A stretch of DNA of 64,000 bases from Atopsyche davidsoni (GCA_022113835.1 JAILWY010000003.1:11927501-11991500); one strand, 5' to 3'; shown: positions 42,920 through 56,079, counted from the first letter of the stretch. Notes: a model not told the origin generated them from the letters alone. A program made the numbers and translations.

Positions 42920-43404
42920 ACATATATTATAACGAAATTTGTAATAAAGTTTAAATAAAAGTTTACGCAAACAAAGTGTTTGAATCTACCTAATATACAG
43001 TCCACTAAGTATTCACGAACTTTGGCGAATTCGTGAAGTTACACCGAAGAAATTTGAACGTTTACCAGTGTCTCGAAAGCGAGAACCAAACATTGGTAGC
43101 CGTCGCCAATACCGGTTTCGCCAACTTTTCACGGTTGGCGAACTGGTCTCTAATAAAAATTAACTAAAATTCTAAAACTAATACCTTGTCCCTCAACAAA
43201 ATGTAATTTATCTGTTGATAAAATATTTCTTTTGTAAATAATCAAGTATCAATATGGAGGGGTGTTTTGACAATAAATAAAATAAAATTTGCAATTCAGG
43301 TAGCCTTTAATAAACATAAAATAGGAATTGTTCTCAAACACCAAAACATTTTTAAAAGCAAAGATTTCTAGTTATCATTATTTATAATATAATTCTGAAA
43401 AAAT
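42920..43404. other. Intergenic, 3' of COG5, with hairpin repeat at 43111-43147
   Basis: The stretch contains the third full hairpin ACCGGTTTCGCCAAC ... GTTGGCGAACTGGT and the adjoining CTCTAATAAAAATTAA block also seen near the SDH genes. The remainder is AT-rich and includes the COG5 3' UTR. Confidence 0.5.
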
Positions 43405-45639
43405 TTAACACTTCTTTCTTCCGTCTTCCAAGAGTTGCAACAGTATAGGGTAAACATCATCATATTTACTGATATTATTCTGCCTGACATGACTTTGATA
43501 TCGTTCTAAAGCACCCGCAATAAATTCTAACCTCTCTCTCTCACTTGGGTGATCTGATAGCCAAGAGATTAATTTGTAGTTATTCCACCCGGCACACTGG
43601 TGCGGAGACAAGAACTCCTTACCAGCAAATGAAAATATCATCAGCATCACCGTGGAGTACGGCAATGACCCACCCTTGGACTGACTATCTAGTATTTGTG
43701 AGGGAGTCAAACCCAGCAGGGTGTGTAGGGCTCTCAATTCCCTATAACAGTCCAGCAGGCTGAGATCTATGATGAATGGCTTCAGAGCGACCTCCAGTTG
43801 TTTGCAGTCTACTTGTAATTTCCTTCTTCCATAGTCAGATATCGGGCGGACTGAACACACATTTTGCACAAAAACTTTAATGCAGTGAGTAGCGATGCAC
43901 TCGTAGCATTTATTAACACTCACAAGATCCTGGTACATTGATAGATATATATCTTTACATCTCACCATGAATTGCTGGAGTTCTCTCAGATAAAGGGAGC
44001 ATGTTATGTTTCCAGTTTGCATTCCTTCAGTTTTGTTCAACTCAGTCTCGCTGTGCAAACTGCCTATGATCAGTTCAATGGCAGCATTTATCGATAGACA
44101 GAATGGTTGTAATACTGAAACTTGAGATATTGCCTTTAAACTATCTTGAATGATGTTTACACTTTCAGTGGGTAATACTGTTGACATATTTGTCAAAACT
44201 CTTGTAATTTGATTTGAAAAGTAATAAAGGATATTTGATAAGTCAGCATTTCGCTGTTGGGAGCTGGAAGGAGCCTCGACTATCTGTCCTGCCTCGATAT
44301 CAACACAGACTTTTTGTTCAGCCTCAGTACTCATTTGTTTAATGCACTTGGCCACACTCATAGCCAGCGCCCCGCTCAGTTGCTTATCTCCTAGAGAAAC
44401 ACTGAGAGCTGATGAAATAACTCTCACAGCCGAATCAATCTGCTCAGTATCAGGAGTTTGATTGAGTTGCCACATCGTTCTCACAGGCTCGAGAAGTTTT
44501 TCAAGCGACTTAGACAAGAAAGAATTTTCCCACTGAGCCAGAATATCTCTTTGAACTATAAAATCTTTATAGTGAAGTTTTATAGTAAGATCATTGGAAC
44601 ATTTTAGAAGCTTAGGAAAATCTATTTCAACACACTGATTGGCAGCTGTTGTGCCTTTCCTTAGCTCAGTACTAAAAGCTTGAGATAATTTATCCCAAAA
44701 GCCTTTAGCGACATACCTGTAATTTTCAAAAGTGTGTAAATCATTGAGAACATTTTGTAGAAGAACAATTTTCTTACAGTTAAAAAGTAAGTTTTCGGAA
44801 AACAATTTTTCTATATTCTCCCAGAAGCGTTGCTTGAACACCTGAGAGTTCATGATGTTAGCTTTCCCGGGGCCTGACTTGGTAAGTTCTCCGGGTTTTT
44901 TGGCTTCATAGGGCAGTGCTTTCACATCTATGGCAGTGCGAATAGCTTGAGAAGCATCCTTCAGCACTGAGGCAACTACGTCATCTATTCTTTCTTTAGC
45001 ACAGTGTAGGTTATTAAAGACTTTAAAACTAGATAGCAGTAAATTTTTATCACCGCTGTTTAAGCCTTTGTGTAACTCTAGAGAAGCATTATTTATAAGC
45101 TTTGATTTGGTGTTCTTGATATTCTGAAGTTCAATGACTAAAATATCAATGCCTTCAAAATCATCATCGCTAATAAGCTGTTCAATTTCGTACAATTGGA
45201 TGGCTTGCAATGCTGGTTTATCATTCAACTCTAATAGACTACTGGTTAAATTAATAATTTTGCTAGCATGTCGCAACACGTGGCAAACTTTTTGTACTCT
45301 TCCCAACGTGGATGTTTGGCTGTCAAGTAAATTGTACGGTAATACAACTTGCGAACGCAACTTTTCAATGACAGATAATAAGCTTTGAGCATCTATTTGC
45401 ATAGATCCGATCACCGATTCCAAATTAGTGGCATGACTAGCTTGAGTTAGAAGATCGTGATGTTTGGACAGAACTTGTACTTCTAATTCAGAATTTAGCT
45501 TTTCAATGCCTTTTGTTAGTTTTTCAATCTTCTCTGATACGCCAAGAGTATCTTCTGTAGTTTGTTTATCGTAATTGGTTAAAAATTGTCGAAAAAAATT
45601 GTCATTTTCAATTTCAAAACAAACATCTCTGAACTCCAT
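43405..45639 (-). CDS. COG5: Conserved oligomeric Golgi complex subunit 5
   Basis: A single-exon ORF of 744 residues. COG5 belongs to lobe B of the COG tethering complex, which captures intra-Golgi retrograde vesicles and maintains glycosyltransferase localisation on the cytosolic face of the Golgi. Family features seen: the N-terminal heptad region around residues 30-100 (KIEKLTKGIEKLNSEL, SKHHDLLTQASHATNLES), AIDVKAL near residue 240, SFLSKSLEKLLEPV in the middle, and a C-terminal block with WLSDHPSERERLEFIAGALE and VYPILLQLLED. Length is a little shorter than the vertebrate protein. The start at 45639 gives the expected N-terminus. It lies head-to-head with MBD2/3 across 676 bp. No lesion seen. 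Confidence 0.93.
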   Translation of the reverse strand: MEFRDVCFEIENDNFFRQFLTNYDKQTTEDTLGVSEKIEKLTKGIEKLNSELEVQVLSKHHDLLTQASHATNLESVIGSMQIDAQSLLSVIEKLRSQVVLPYNLLDSQTSTLGRVQKVCHVLRHASKIINLTSSLLELNDKPALQAIQLYEIEQLISDDDFEGIDILVIELQNIKNTKSKLINNASLELHKGLNSGDKNLLLSSFKVFNNLHCAKERIDDVVASVLKDASQAIRTAIDVKALPYEAKKPGELTKSGPGKANIMNSQVFKQRFWENIEKLFSENLLFNCKKIVLLQNVLNDLHTFENYRYVAKGFWDKLSQAFSTELRKGTTAANQCVEIDFPKLLKCSNDLTIKLHYKDFIVQRDILAQWENSFLSKSLEKLLEPVRTMWQLNQTPDTEQIDSAVRVISSALSVSLGDKQLSGALAMSVAKCIKQMSTEAEQKVCVDIEAGQIVEAPSSSQQRNADLSNILYYFSNQITRVLTNMSTVLPTESVNIIQDSLKAISQVSVLQPFCLSINAAIELIIGSLHSETELNKTEGMQTGNITCSLYLRELQQFMVRCKDIYLSMYQDLVSVNKCYECIATHCIKVFVQNVCSVRPISDYGRRKLQVDCKQLEVALKPFIIDLSLLDCYRELRALHTLLGLTPSQILDSQSKGGSLPYSTVMLMIFSFAGKEFLSPHQCAGWNNYKLISWLSDHPSERERLEFIAGALERYQSHVRQNNISKYDDVYPILLQLLEDGRKKC

Positions 45640-46315
45640 GTTGATAAATATTAGGACATTTATCTATTTCATTAAAAACTTACGTATACTTGAATAATTA
45701 TGTGAATAAGATTGAAAACTTTCTTTCTTGCGTAATAAAATAAGACTTCTTTTGAAATACGTATGAAATCACATCAGTAATTTGCTACACGTCACGTCAA
45801 ATAGCTGTCATTTAAATTGAAAGTAAACAGTTATTGCCAGCGTAAAAAATATTCATTGTTTTTTTTCGAGATACATATGATTTTCATGTTAATATAGATT
45901 TTGTAAAAAACATTTACACTTATAAAGAATGAAATCTTACTAAATATACTCTGTATTTATTATTTTTAACCGAGCATCATATAGATTCCCATAGAAATAT
46001 TGTGGTTTGATCTCATAAATACCCACATAAATGGCAATACCACAGAAAACAAAATCAACGAGGACTCTGTGGCCGAGGGTATTGAGCTGTTGCCGGTGTG
46101 TTTATTTCTTCCTCGGATATTATAAAACGAAACATTAGCCGTGTAAATTCTATAGAAACATCGAAAGCGCATATATATGGAAACTCCTAAAGACCAAAAC
46201 TTGCATTCTTAAGTCAAATTTCAACATAACGTGGATCGCATCTTTATTTTCGCCAAGCTCATTAGTCCTAATTATTTGCTACAATTATTTTCATGCAATC
46301 AATTGTATAGTCAGC
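45640..46315. promoter_or_regulatory. Divergent promoter region of COG5 and MBD2/3
   Basis: 676 bp separates the two start codons on opposite strands. No TATA at a sensible position stands out. Two housekeeping genes back to back suggest a shared TATA-less bidirectional promoter, which is inference. An open stretch on the minus strand at 45966-46172 shows no family resemblance. Confidence 0.45.
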
Positions 46316-49300
46316 ATGAGTATTTCGATTGAAAAGAAGAAAACGGACTGCGCTGCATTACCTAAAGGATGGCAAAGAGAAGAAGTCTCTCGAAAAACAG
46401 GATTATCAGCTGGGAAAGTTGATGTTTATTATTACAGGTAAACAATCTACTATTGTCAGATGCCTTTACCTACTTTTCTTTACCTTACATTTATTTCTAT
46501 AGGTGAGTTTATGTTTATTTTGCACATGCATGGTAATGTTATTTTTTTCAGTTTAATGAGTAAATCGAGTTTTGTTTATAGTTTTACGGGTGTGCCTGTG
46601 GATGATGATAGTTAACCTTCGCTTGACCGATCGATGTGGGATCTAATTGTTAAACTTGGTATTCATATACCTTTTTAATATTTACAGTTTATTATATTTA
46701 TTAATTTTATTTAAGTATCCTATAATATGTTCTAGTTTGATTGTTTTATTTTGTCATCAATACTTCTCGTTTAGTTCACACTTAATAAAGATGCCATGGC
46801 ATATTCAAATTGATTGAGAAAATATGAAAAGCCTAAAAAAATTTGGCACACCACTGTAGGCTTTGAGATGGTGCTTCTTACTTACGAGGAAGAACATATT
46901 TGTATGCCATAAACTATTAACGTTTGCTTTCTTATAGTTTCCACTCATTTTTTAGTATTTAAAAAAAAAATTTTTTTTTAACTATATTTCCAATTTATTT
47001 TTGCTATGTAAAATTATTTTTCTTTCCTAAACTACTATGCTGGTAGTTTGTAAAATAATATTCAATGTTATTCTCATTTCTCCTTTTGTTTTTTGTAAGT
47101 AACAAAAATACATGTTTATATAGTTACAGTTGGCAGTTTTAGAGGTGTTGTGCTGCATTGCTCTCATCTTCATATTTTTTCCCTACATTTTGACTCCATT
47201 TATGGGGATTGAAACATGAATATTAAACTAAAATCAATGCAGCATAACATCCCGAAAGTGACTATTAACATAATTTTATATTCTCTCTAGAGAAAACTAT
47301 GCGTAAAAATGCACAGACAATATGTATATTGAAAGATCGTGTTTATTGTGTTTATGACTATACTCAATTCACTCTAGCTTGATATCTTTCTTGTACAATA
47401 TGTTTCTTCTTCCAACTGAAACAGTTTCGATGTGAATTGTTGGATATAAAAGCTGCTGTGCACAAATCTAAGAGTGAAAACTCTTGCATCGTCACACTGC
47501 TTGATGCCAGTTCATCCCTCGTATTCTGCGTTTGAATATTGCCAATAACATATTGGGAAATTTGAAGATTCATTGAATAACTGACGGAGTCACGCTAGAG
47601 TAAATGGAGAAGCAGACTGCGAGAGTAAGAGGCTGTGTTGTGGTTTGGTTGGCAGCCCGTCCGGGAAGAAGTTCCGCAGTAAACCGCAGCTGGCGCGCTA
47701 CCTCGGGGATTCACTGGACCTGGCCTGCTTTGACTTTCAGCAGGGCCGCCTTAACAATCTCTTGCTACGAAAGAACAGGAAGCCTCGGGGCACACAGTTC
47801 GATTACAGGTTTATCCGAGTGCCCTCTATTACTTATTCAATGATCACCCTAAACTGTGCGCTTCCATAGAATGCCCCTTAGTTACGCTAGTATCTCCCCC
47901 ATACGGCGGAACTTTAATATCTTTCTCGTCTCCAGAAAAACTTAACCGGAGTTAGAATTATTTGAAATCAAGACATTAACTCCAATTGTTGTACAAAAAT
48001 TATACATCTGCCAAAAATTGTCTCTTAAAAAATATATATTGAATACAAAGATATATTTTGTTTTTTTTTTTTATCTATTATATAAATGTGATGTTGAGTA
48101 TTTATGTAGTTTAGTCGCATATACTTAAGGTTCTACCGTATGAGGATATATTTTTATTTCTTTAATATCTATCCCTATGAGGCACATTAGATCTTTTATT
48201 GAGATAAACGTGGCTTTTCGTAAAACATTTTTATAACTCCATGGCAAAATATTTCAACTCACTCATCTCAAACATTTATCATCAGTTTAATCTTGTAATG
48301 AACATATTCTAAATTAATCTCATCTTATATTCATTTATTTTTCACTATTTCACAAAACATAGTTATTTTCAACTGTTGTATTTTGTAAATCTTTGAATCT
48401 TGTTTTCAGGCTTGTGGAAAGTAGGTCTAATTTGCACATTTTTGTTATATTAGTGGTAACTGGTAACATTAATACATTTTTCAGAATTATTTATTTGCTA
48501 TGCATGTTATATTGAATTAATGTAGATAATGCAGTGTTTTTTTTTTTTTTTTTAATAAGAGTGTTTCTAGCAGCTTAATATTGTGTCGGTACGCTTGGTT
48601 TAAACTATTATTATAAATTTAAATTATTGAATTATAAATGATGATTGCTTTGAAAATATGGTCTAATGTGAAAATATTTTTAAATTTGCTGTAGTTTACT
48701 TTTTTACATATTGAAAAAATGAAAACCCTTAAATTGCTCACTATATTTTACTCTTATGCAAAGTTGTTCACTAAATGAAAGTTATGAGTTATTTTAAAGT
48801 TAAAAAAAAAAAAACTATTAGAAAGCTACAATATCATTTATCATACTCTGCTTTAGTGAACGACTCTGTATAAAACCAATGCTTATTATTAGTCATGCTG
48901 CACGAAAAAAGATTTTTTTTACCTTAAAGGTGTAAAAGTTTCCTGAAATAAACATGTTTTTGAAAAAAATAAATAGCTAATGAGCTTTAGAAGAATCATG
49001 TAATTTAATTTTTCTTTCATGTATAGTAGTGAGAATATTTATGTTATTGATTTCGTGGTCAATAACCAATGATATTAGAAAAGGACACCTGATTGAGTAT
49101 ACAGTAATATCATGTTGAACCCTTGAGCTCTTTAATCATAAATGAATTCTTCCAGTGCTAACATTAGCATTACAATGAAAATCCAGTTGATAATGTATAC
49201 TTTGCCACTAGCCGAGGAGTTCGATCGGACGCCTCTCTGGTCCCTCCCATTCGGCAGACCGCCTCCATATTCAAGCAGCCCGTCACCGTCCACAAGACCC

Positions 49301-52300
49301 AAGAGAGCAAAGTCAAGGCTGAGTTCAAGCATGGCCCTCAAGATAAACCCAAACAACTCTTCTGGGAGAAGCGTCTGGAGGTAACTCACACCCCACTACC
49401 CCTATTTATACTACGCCTATTTACACTATCTCAAATTGATAATAATTGATGATACATTTGTATATACACAACTATAAATAAAGAGTGAAGATGTAATAAT
49501 ATTCTAAATATATTTATGCTAGCCATATTGATTTTATAATTTCTAATTAAAACCACTTCCATAAATTTTTCATAATGGTTTGTGAAAAAACAAAACTTTT
49601 CTTTGAAATACTTGTAAAAATGCTACACTAGAATTAAATGTGAATTTACTAACAATTATTAGCGTTTGCCTTGGCTGGCCTATTCACAGTTTGCAGAGGT
49701 GGAGCTACTTTATTACCATCACAGGCATTCTGTGTAAGTATTGAATGGAATTATAACATTACTTAATTATTCGTTTCAGGGTCTAACAGCCTGTGATTCA
49801 TGGGGAGTGCTGGGCGGGGCGTCTCTTCCCCGAGGCATCAAGTCCATGGGACCGCACATCAGCGACGCCACCACTATACAGGCCCTCGCCACCGCCCTCC
49901 ATGTCACACCGCAGCCTGTCACAGGTACATTTTACAACCCCATCACACAACATACACCTGGTCATTTGAGTTATATTTATTCGATATAAATTACTATTTG
50001 TTCATTTGCAACAAGAGGAGAAAAATAAAACAAAATTATCAAATGTTAGAATGCTAAAAGACATGTATTACTATCAGAATGCAAAAACTTCCCGAGAAGA
50101 ATCCAGACTCAATTGCAGTGTTAACTATTTTGAGTTTGTAGGTTTTGATGTATTTGTATTAAACTACTTTTGCTACTGAAACTTCAAAAAATTGTTTTTT
50201 TTTTTAAATCTTCAGGTTTTACAAATGAATGAAATTGTTCATTTAGAAAGTAATTTTGCATAATTTACTGATTTTTAATAATAATTTATTAGCTCATTAA
50301 TTAGTCAGTAGTGTATTCAAAGTTCTGGTGAAATAGGCTCTGATTTTTGGAAAATATTCAATAAATCCATATTACATTGAATAATTTGGTTGTGTGTCAA
50401 AAATGGTTGGTTTCTTAGCTCAGTGGCTCAGTTAATTGACATGAGTTCGATCCATGTCTTAACATTTGAATCCAAAAACGACATAATTATACTCAAGCCA
50501 GTTTCATTTTAGTTAAAAACAATTTGTACTGATATTCCTTGTATCGGTACAAATAGTTTTTATTCCATGTTTTAGGTATATGGTACACACAATACCATGA
50601 TAAAAAAACAGGTAGGATTTGAATTCATAACTCCTGGTTATCGTGTTTTGGCGATGTCACCCTACACCCTGATAAGAGTACTTAGCATTCATTATAAGTG
50701 TGAAACCAATGTACCTAGGCCATTTAAATACTTTGACTTAATTAAACTTAAATTTTTCATTCCACTGAGCAAAGAACTTTTATACCAAACAAGTGTCCCC
50801 TTTGGTAGGTTAACACACCCGACACTCCGGCTACCTAGAACGTGAGGGATGAGGGGAGAGGTTTGAATGCTCAGAGTACAGCAGTTTGAAGAATGTAAGC
50901 ACAGTCCTATATCCATCCTCCCAACATCATATCCAGCTATGCTTGCCATAAACGAAATCACCAGGATATTAACCTATGGTCAAGGCCCAAACATTTCATA
51001 ACTTGAAGACACAGAAAATATTTTAATATTAACCCTTTGACCTTTTGTTACTACAAGTTTGCTGTAAACCATGCAGTAGTAATTTTATACTTCGATGACA
51101 TATTTCTGAGTTAATTATTTTCATTTATCAGTTTAGTACTAGTATATCAAAACTTTTCTTAGACACATCCCCATTTCCCAGTATGATCACTGCACAATCT
51201 CATTCTCTTGGTTTATTCAAAATTATGCAGTTTTTCTTTCTATAAAATTTAATTTAATAGATAAAAATGTATAAATTAAATTCTTTCAGTAGTGATGTAA
51301 CCAATCTGTTATCTCTAAGAAATGAGTTAAAATCTAACAGTATTCACAAAATTGTAAATAGAGATAAGTGAGGTGTAAAGTTGGGTTGATGGTAATTAAG
51401 TCTGTCGCCTTAATACTCTGTAACAGTAGGAGGCTGTAAGGGAAAAGGCAAGCAGATGCAAGTGTGTCTGTCGGCTTTATACATTTCCAGCATTTTGTAT
51501 TTAGTGAAATCAGAAAATCTACACCGGAGAGGTATTTTCGTCAGGGGTTTTTCTTTTATTTGAACTTGTAGACATTTATAAGATAATATAATACAGAAAT
51601 CTTATTGCTCCAACCGGAACCCTATGATCATCGGCTAGACAATTTATTTATTAATATCAAATCATTTTGCTTTGAAGTTAAAACAAACATTGTGTACAAT
51701 GAAAATTGTGCAAAACAAGGCATGAAATAACCATATTTACATACATTTTTTTTATTGGAAAGGCGTTAGTGACATTTAAATGTGTGCATTTGTGAGTTAT
51801 TCTAATTTTGATAATATTCAATTATAAAGACACGTAACTACATAAGAGAAAAATGGAGTTAAATCAATATGGCGTATGTTTTATAACACTTCAATATATT
51901 CCAGATCCAATGAGTTTTGCTCTCTATGCTTTATAATTTCAAGTTCGATTTATTGCAACATAAACTTGATAATAATTCTTGTATGCACCATTTGAAGTGG
52001 TCATTTTCAAAATCAACCAATAAATATGTGGCTACGAAGCTAATCAACTGTTTTTTTTTTTTATATAAAATTTTCCCTTTGAAATGTTCATGAATCTGTC
52101 ATAACATTCAATCTTGTCTTTTTGTTATCAGGTCAAACTGGATCCAAGACTGCAATTGCTCAGAACCCAGGAGTGTTTTTGAACCCTGAGCAGCCGCTGG
52201 TGCAGGCCGTGAGTGTAGCAGAGGACGACATCCGCCGCCAGGAAGAGCGAGTCAACCGCGCCCGCAGGAAACTACAGGAGGCCCTCGGAACGTGTGCTTA

Positions 52301-52301
52301 A
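46316..52301 (+). CDS. MBD2/3: Methyl-CpG-binding domain protein 2/3 (NuRD subunit)
   Basis: Five exons join in frame to 252 residues: 46316-46437, 47656-47808, 49212-49380, 49780-49924, 52132-52301. The MBD spans about residues 15-75 (LPKGWQREEV ... KPQLARYL) and keeps Lys34 and Tyr38, the two residues that let MBD2 bind methyl-CpG and that vertebrate MBD3 has changed. A central block (SDASLVPPIRQTASIFKQPV) is the NuRD-contact region, and FWEKRLEGL follows. The C-terminal helix (DDIRRQEERVNRARRKLQEA) is the coiled coil that pairs with p66/GATAD2. It acts in the nucleus in chromatin repression. Introns are 1218, 1403, 399 and 2207 bp; nothing else was recognised in them. AATAAA lies at 52548-52553. 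Confidence 0.93.
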
Positions 52302-52553
52302 GGCCACCACCCTTCAATCTAGATTTTATGATCATCAACAAAGTTTTTAAGCTATAACTTTCTTCCTAAGAAATCTGCCAGCATTTCTGTTCAAAAACAT
52401 GACTCCCAGTAATATTTTTTTTATTGTTTTGTAGTTAGGAGTGATCTTATTTGACATTTGGAATCGTTGCGTCGACTCAGAGAGAAATGTTTCTGCCTTG
52501 TTTACATTCAAAATAACATTAAGTTTCAATATAGGTGAACAAGTATAAATAAA

Positions 52554-53640
52554 AATTCTCTCATTTTATACAGGTGTTAGGCAGTATATTTCTTTATAGG
52601 ATTATATACTTACTTGAAATGAGTTATAGCGCAAAATTACAATTTTATAACTCAGAAGACTGATTATTGTAAATAAATATATGCTGACATGTGGATTTCT
52701 ATAAAGTTGTTTAAAATACATGCTCGCAACTAAATAAGATGAAAAAATTACTGATCTTTTGTGTTCAAACAAGGTAAAAACAATTCTCATTGAATTCATT
52801 ATTTGGATAAAATAATATTTATCTAGTCCAATTTATGAAAAGGTTTATTTAATACTCCGTATTACTTATTAACATATATATTGTACAATTATTAATTTAT
52901 AAAAAATAAACATTTTTTAATTAAATTTTTTATTTATTTAAAAAAAAACCACCAAATAAACAGCCTATGGCAGGGGTTTAAATCTAGATTTTGATTTAAG
53001 TTCTCAATTCAGTTTCCACAAGCTGGAAAAGAGGTAAATAAAAGAATTGATTGCGACTTTGAGAAAACGTACCTGCCATGACATGACATGTTATAAACTG
53101 ATAAGCAAAATAAATCTGAGAACCTTATATGATTTATTTGTAATAGTTTAATCTCGTATATGTGGCCATGTTGTGTAGGTTTGATTATATCTCTGAAAAT
53201 ATAATATATATTATATTATAAGGGAAATTTACTATTTTACCATTCTGGAGTGAACTTGCTTCCATGTTAATTAGGCAGTAATATCTACATAATACAGTGT
53301 TTAAACATCAAAAGAAAGACAGAGTTAAGATAAAACAGTTTTTATTTCTTTGGAATGTTTGTTACTAATTATTAACATTATAAGAGAATTATTAATAATT
53401 ACATAATATAACAAGAATATTACAATCAATATAAGATATCTAATATTTCCCTAGCCTTCGGTTAGACTAATGATATGATATAAAGAACATGATTATGTAC
53501 GTTTCAACTTGAGTCCCGTTCATTTCAGACAGGGTGAATGTGTCCGAAATATATTTCCTAGCTACCTAAAGCAAAATATATAATTAATCTACGAGATTTA
53601 TTTGTACTGATAAAATTAAAGCACTTTCATGCACGCTTAG
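52554..53640. other. Intergenic, nothing recognised
   Basis: AT-rich sequence downstream of MBD2/3. Short open frames only, no family signal. Confidence 0.5.
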
Positions 53641-53659
53641 TGTTGACTCGGGAAGTAAT

Positions 53660-55165
53660 AGTAAGTTATGATCTATAGAAGACTTGACTTTGGTGTCCTA
53701 GGGACATCTTAAGGCTTTCTTTATACTCTAGGTCAGCAGACTCACATTCCACAAGACGTCCCGACAAGATGAACCTCGGGGAGTGTTCCCCGAGTAATCT
53801 GCAAAAACCTAGTAAATAATGTTAATGAGTGAATATAACATTAATACTTTCAGTGGATTTGTGAATTGAAATTGGGAAATCACAAATATCTATATTTTTA
53901 AAAGAAAAAAATTGACGGAATTCGGAGGTTTTGGTTTATTTTCATGTTTTAGCTCTGTTATTTAAGTTATTTTCAAGGAATGAAATTAACATACACGAAG
54001 TGAGAGCTGCGTTTGAAGATCCAGTTTCGTGGGTATCTTCAGGTCAGCGCATATAGAGTTGGCAACCAAGTGGTCCTCAACGTTGGGTCGTCCTTTGTGC
54101 CAAATCTAGGCAGACTTGAAAAGAAAACTGTTTGTGTTCCGCTAAACTCTGTGTAACCTCAAAATTTTATATCTTCATTTCTTTTCTGCAAAAGTGTTAT
54201 TTTCACAATTTGATGCAGCGTAACACCCAACAAAATATTTATATTTTTTAGTTATCCTTGTTAATCGAGTCTGCTGTTCTTGGTCATAGACTTTAACTTT
54301 TAAAGTTTATGCCTAGAATCTATAATAAATTACCATTCTATATTAAATCACAAAGCTTCATTACTTATAGTTTATATTTACATAGCGTTTAAAATCTTTC
54401 TAATCTTTCTATAATGAATTTAATATTAAAATTGACACTTGAATAATTATTTTAAATTGAAAATATTTTACTGAAATATTAATAGGAAAGAACCGTGAAG
54501 TTGTGATTGGTAGTATTGAAAATGGCATTAAATTTTATATTTATTGGATATTATTTTAATGAGAGTAAATTTATTACTAATTATTAAAAAAACTAATTAT
54601 TATTCTGTGCATCTGCATATGTTGCTTTGTTATAATTAGTAAAAAAACTTGATATGTTCTTCTGAAACCAAATTAAGGATACCACAGTTTTTCTGCACAA
54701 AAGAGCAATGAAATTCTAAAATCATTTGTGAATTTATAGTTGCATTATTACAATATACACACTTGTATGTATATTTTCAATATAATAACAAATACTTTTA
54801 ATATTGCAGAAAACAATTCATAAGAAATTGCTGAAAATATTATGTAATTTTATGACTTATATAAATTTAAAATTATTCGATTGATGTAATATAATGTACA
54901 AATTGTCATAATCGAGACAATTATAAAAAAAAAATATTTCAAAGTAGAGAAACTACTTTAGAGCCTGCAATAAATTTTGTTGTAAATGTAAGCAGGCTTT
55001 TCATAAATAAATTAAAAATATATTTGAACGACTCATTAGACTTTTGTGTAGAAGGACCCGGGGACCCATTATACTATTTTCCCCAAGAAAACCACGAACA
55101 CTGGCTAAGCATAAGTATATGCTCAGTGAGATGGTTGCCAACCTCCTCTGAGGAGAGGAACCCGA
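53660..55165 (-). other. Three possible exons of an unidentified minus-strand gene
   Basis: Three GC-richer patches in AT-rich DNA each begin after a good acceptor on the minus strand. They are about 55165-55050 (after CTCCTCAG; reads EVGNHLTEHILML), 54108-53998 (after CTGCCTAG; reads IWHKGRPNVEDHLVANSI, followed by a GTATGT donor) and about 53804-53666 (after TTTTTGCAG; reads LLGEHSPRFILSGRLVECES, ending FYRS and stop). The second and third do not join in phase directly, so an exon may be missing or the call wrong. I do not recognise the protein. Confidence 0.25.
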
Positions 55166-55169
55166 AGAA

Positions 55170-55990
55170 GTAAGAACTCAGTAAATGCAGTTAACCTCTA
55201 AATATAAAATCTTTGTATGTATGGCGTTTAAAGACAACAATATCAAGTGTTATTCAACAATACAGGTAGTTTGTGATTACCGTACTTATTTGTGCTGTAC
55301 TCTAGAGAACTAACATTATAAAATATGACACGCATGCCGGTACCTCGACAAACATTTGCTGACAGCTCATTATGAATATATAGTAACATTTGAAATCATG
55401 CACAATCAGGCACGTTGGCAGTGAATCGGTCAAAAATCTTATTTACGTTAATTAATAAGATAACAGAGTAACTAGGTAATATAGAACAAAAAGAACCTTT
55501 AAAATGACTAGATTAAGAGCCATACTTTTCATCTTTCAATAAACTAAGGATTAAATAGCATCAATTGTAGATAATTTTACTACTCTTATTATCCTAATTT
55601 TAACATGAAAAGAATTTTTGTCAGTCGTGCATATATGAGTAACAACGCTTTTGAGAGACATTATATTTTGTTTAATTAAAAAATAAAAATAACAAAATTA
55701 CTAACACTGCTATTGTTAACTATTAAGCTTTTAATAGAAATCTGTTATTCCATTATTAATTGTTAATATTATAACCATCAAAATTACTATGCGTATAAAG
55801 TTCATCAAAAGCATTTTTTGACCTCTAAAAGTTTCAAAGGTAACATTGATTCTATAAATAGTTGAAAAGAATGGCTCCAATTATTTACTTATAAATCTGA
55901 GAGTAAATAATTTAATTATAAATTCAAATACTTAAAGAAAAGAGTTACTAGTTTTTGGTCATGTTATATCTTAAGGTTTTCAATAAATCA
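55170..55990. other. Intergenic, nothing recognised
   Basis: AT-rich sequence between the possible exons and the PIG-V 3' UTR. No coding or repeat signal seen. Confidence 0.45.
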
Positions 55991-56079
55991 GATTTATTTC
56001 ACTCATTTTGGGTATCTATAATAATACGATCACCTTTTACTACCTGTCTATTATATTTTGATTATGTAATTGACTCACA

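Noticed and set aside
42730..43005. 91-residue minus-strand frame, also partly at 62116-62307
   Set aside because: It is the translated arm of the palindromic MITE; low-complexity Phe/Ile/Val from AT-rich sequence.
50400..50470. tRNA-like boxes (TTAGCTCAGTGG, GTTCGATCC) in MBD2/3 intron 4
   Set aside because: Spacing and stems do not form a cloverleaf and no target duplication was found. At most a very old SINE scrap.
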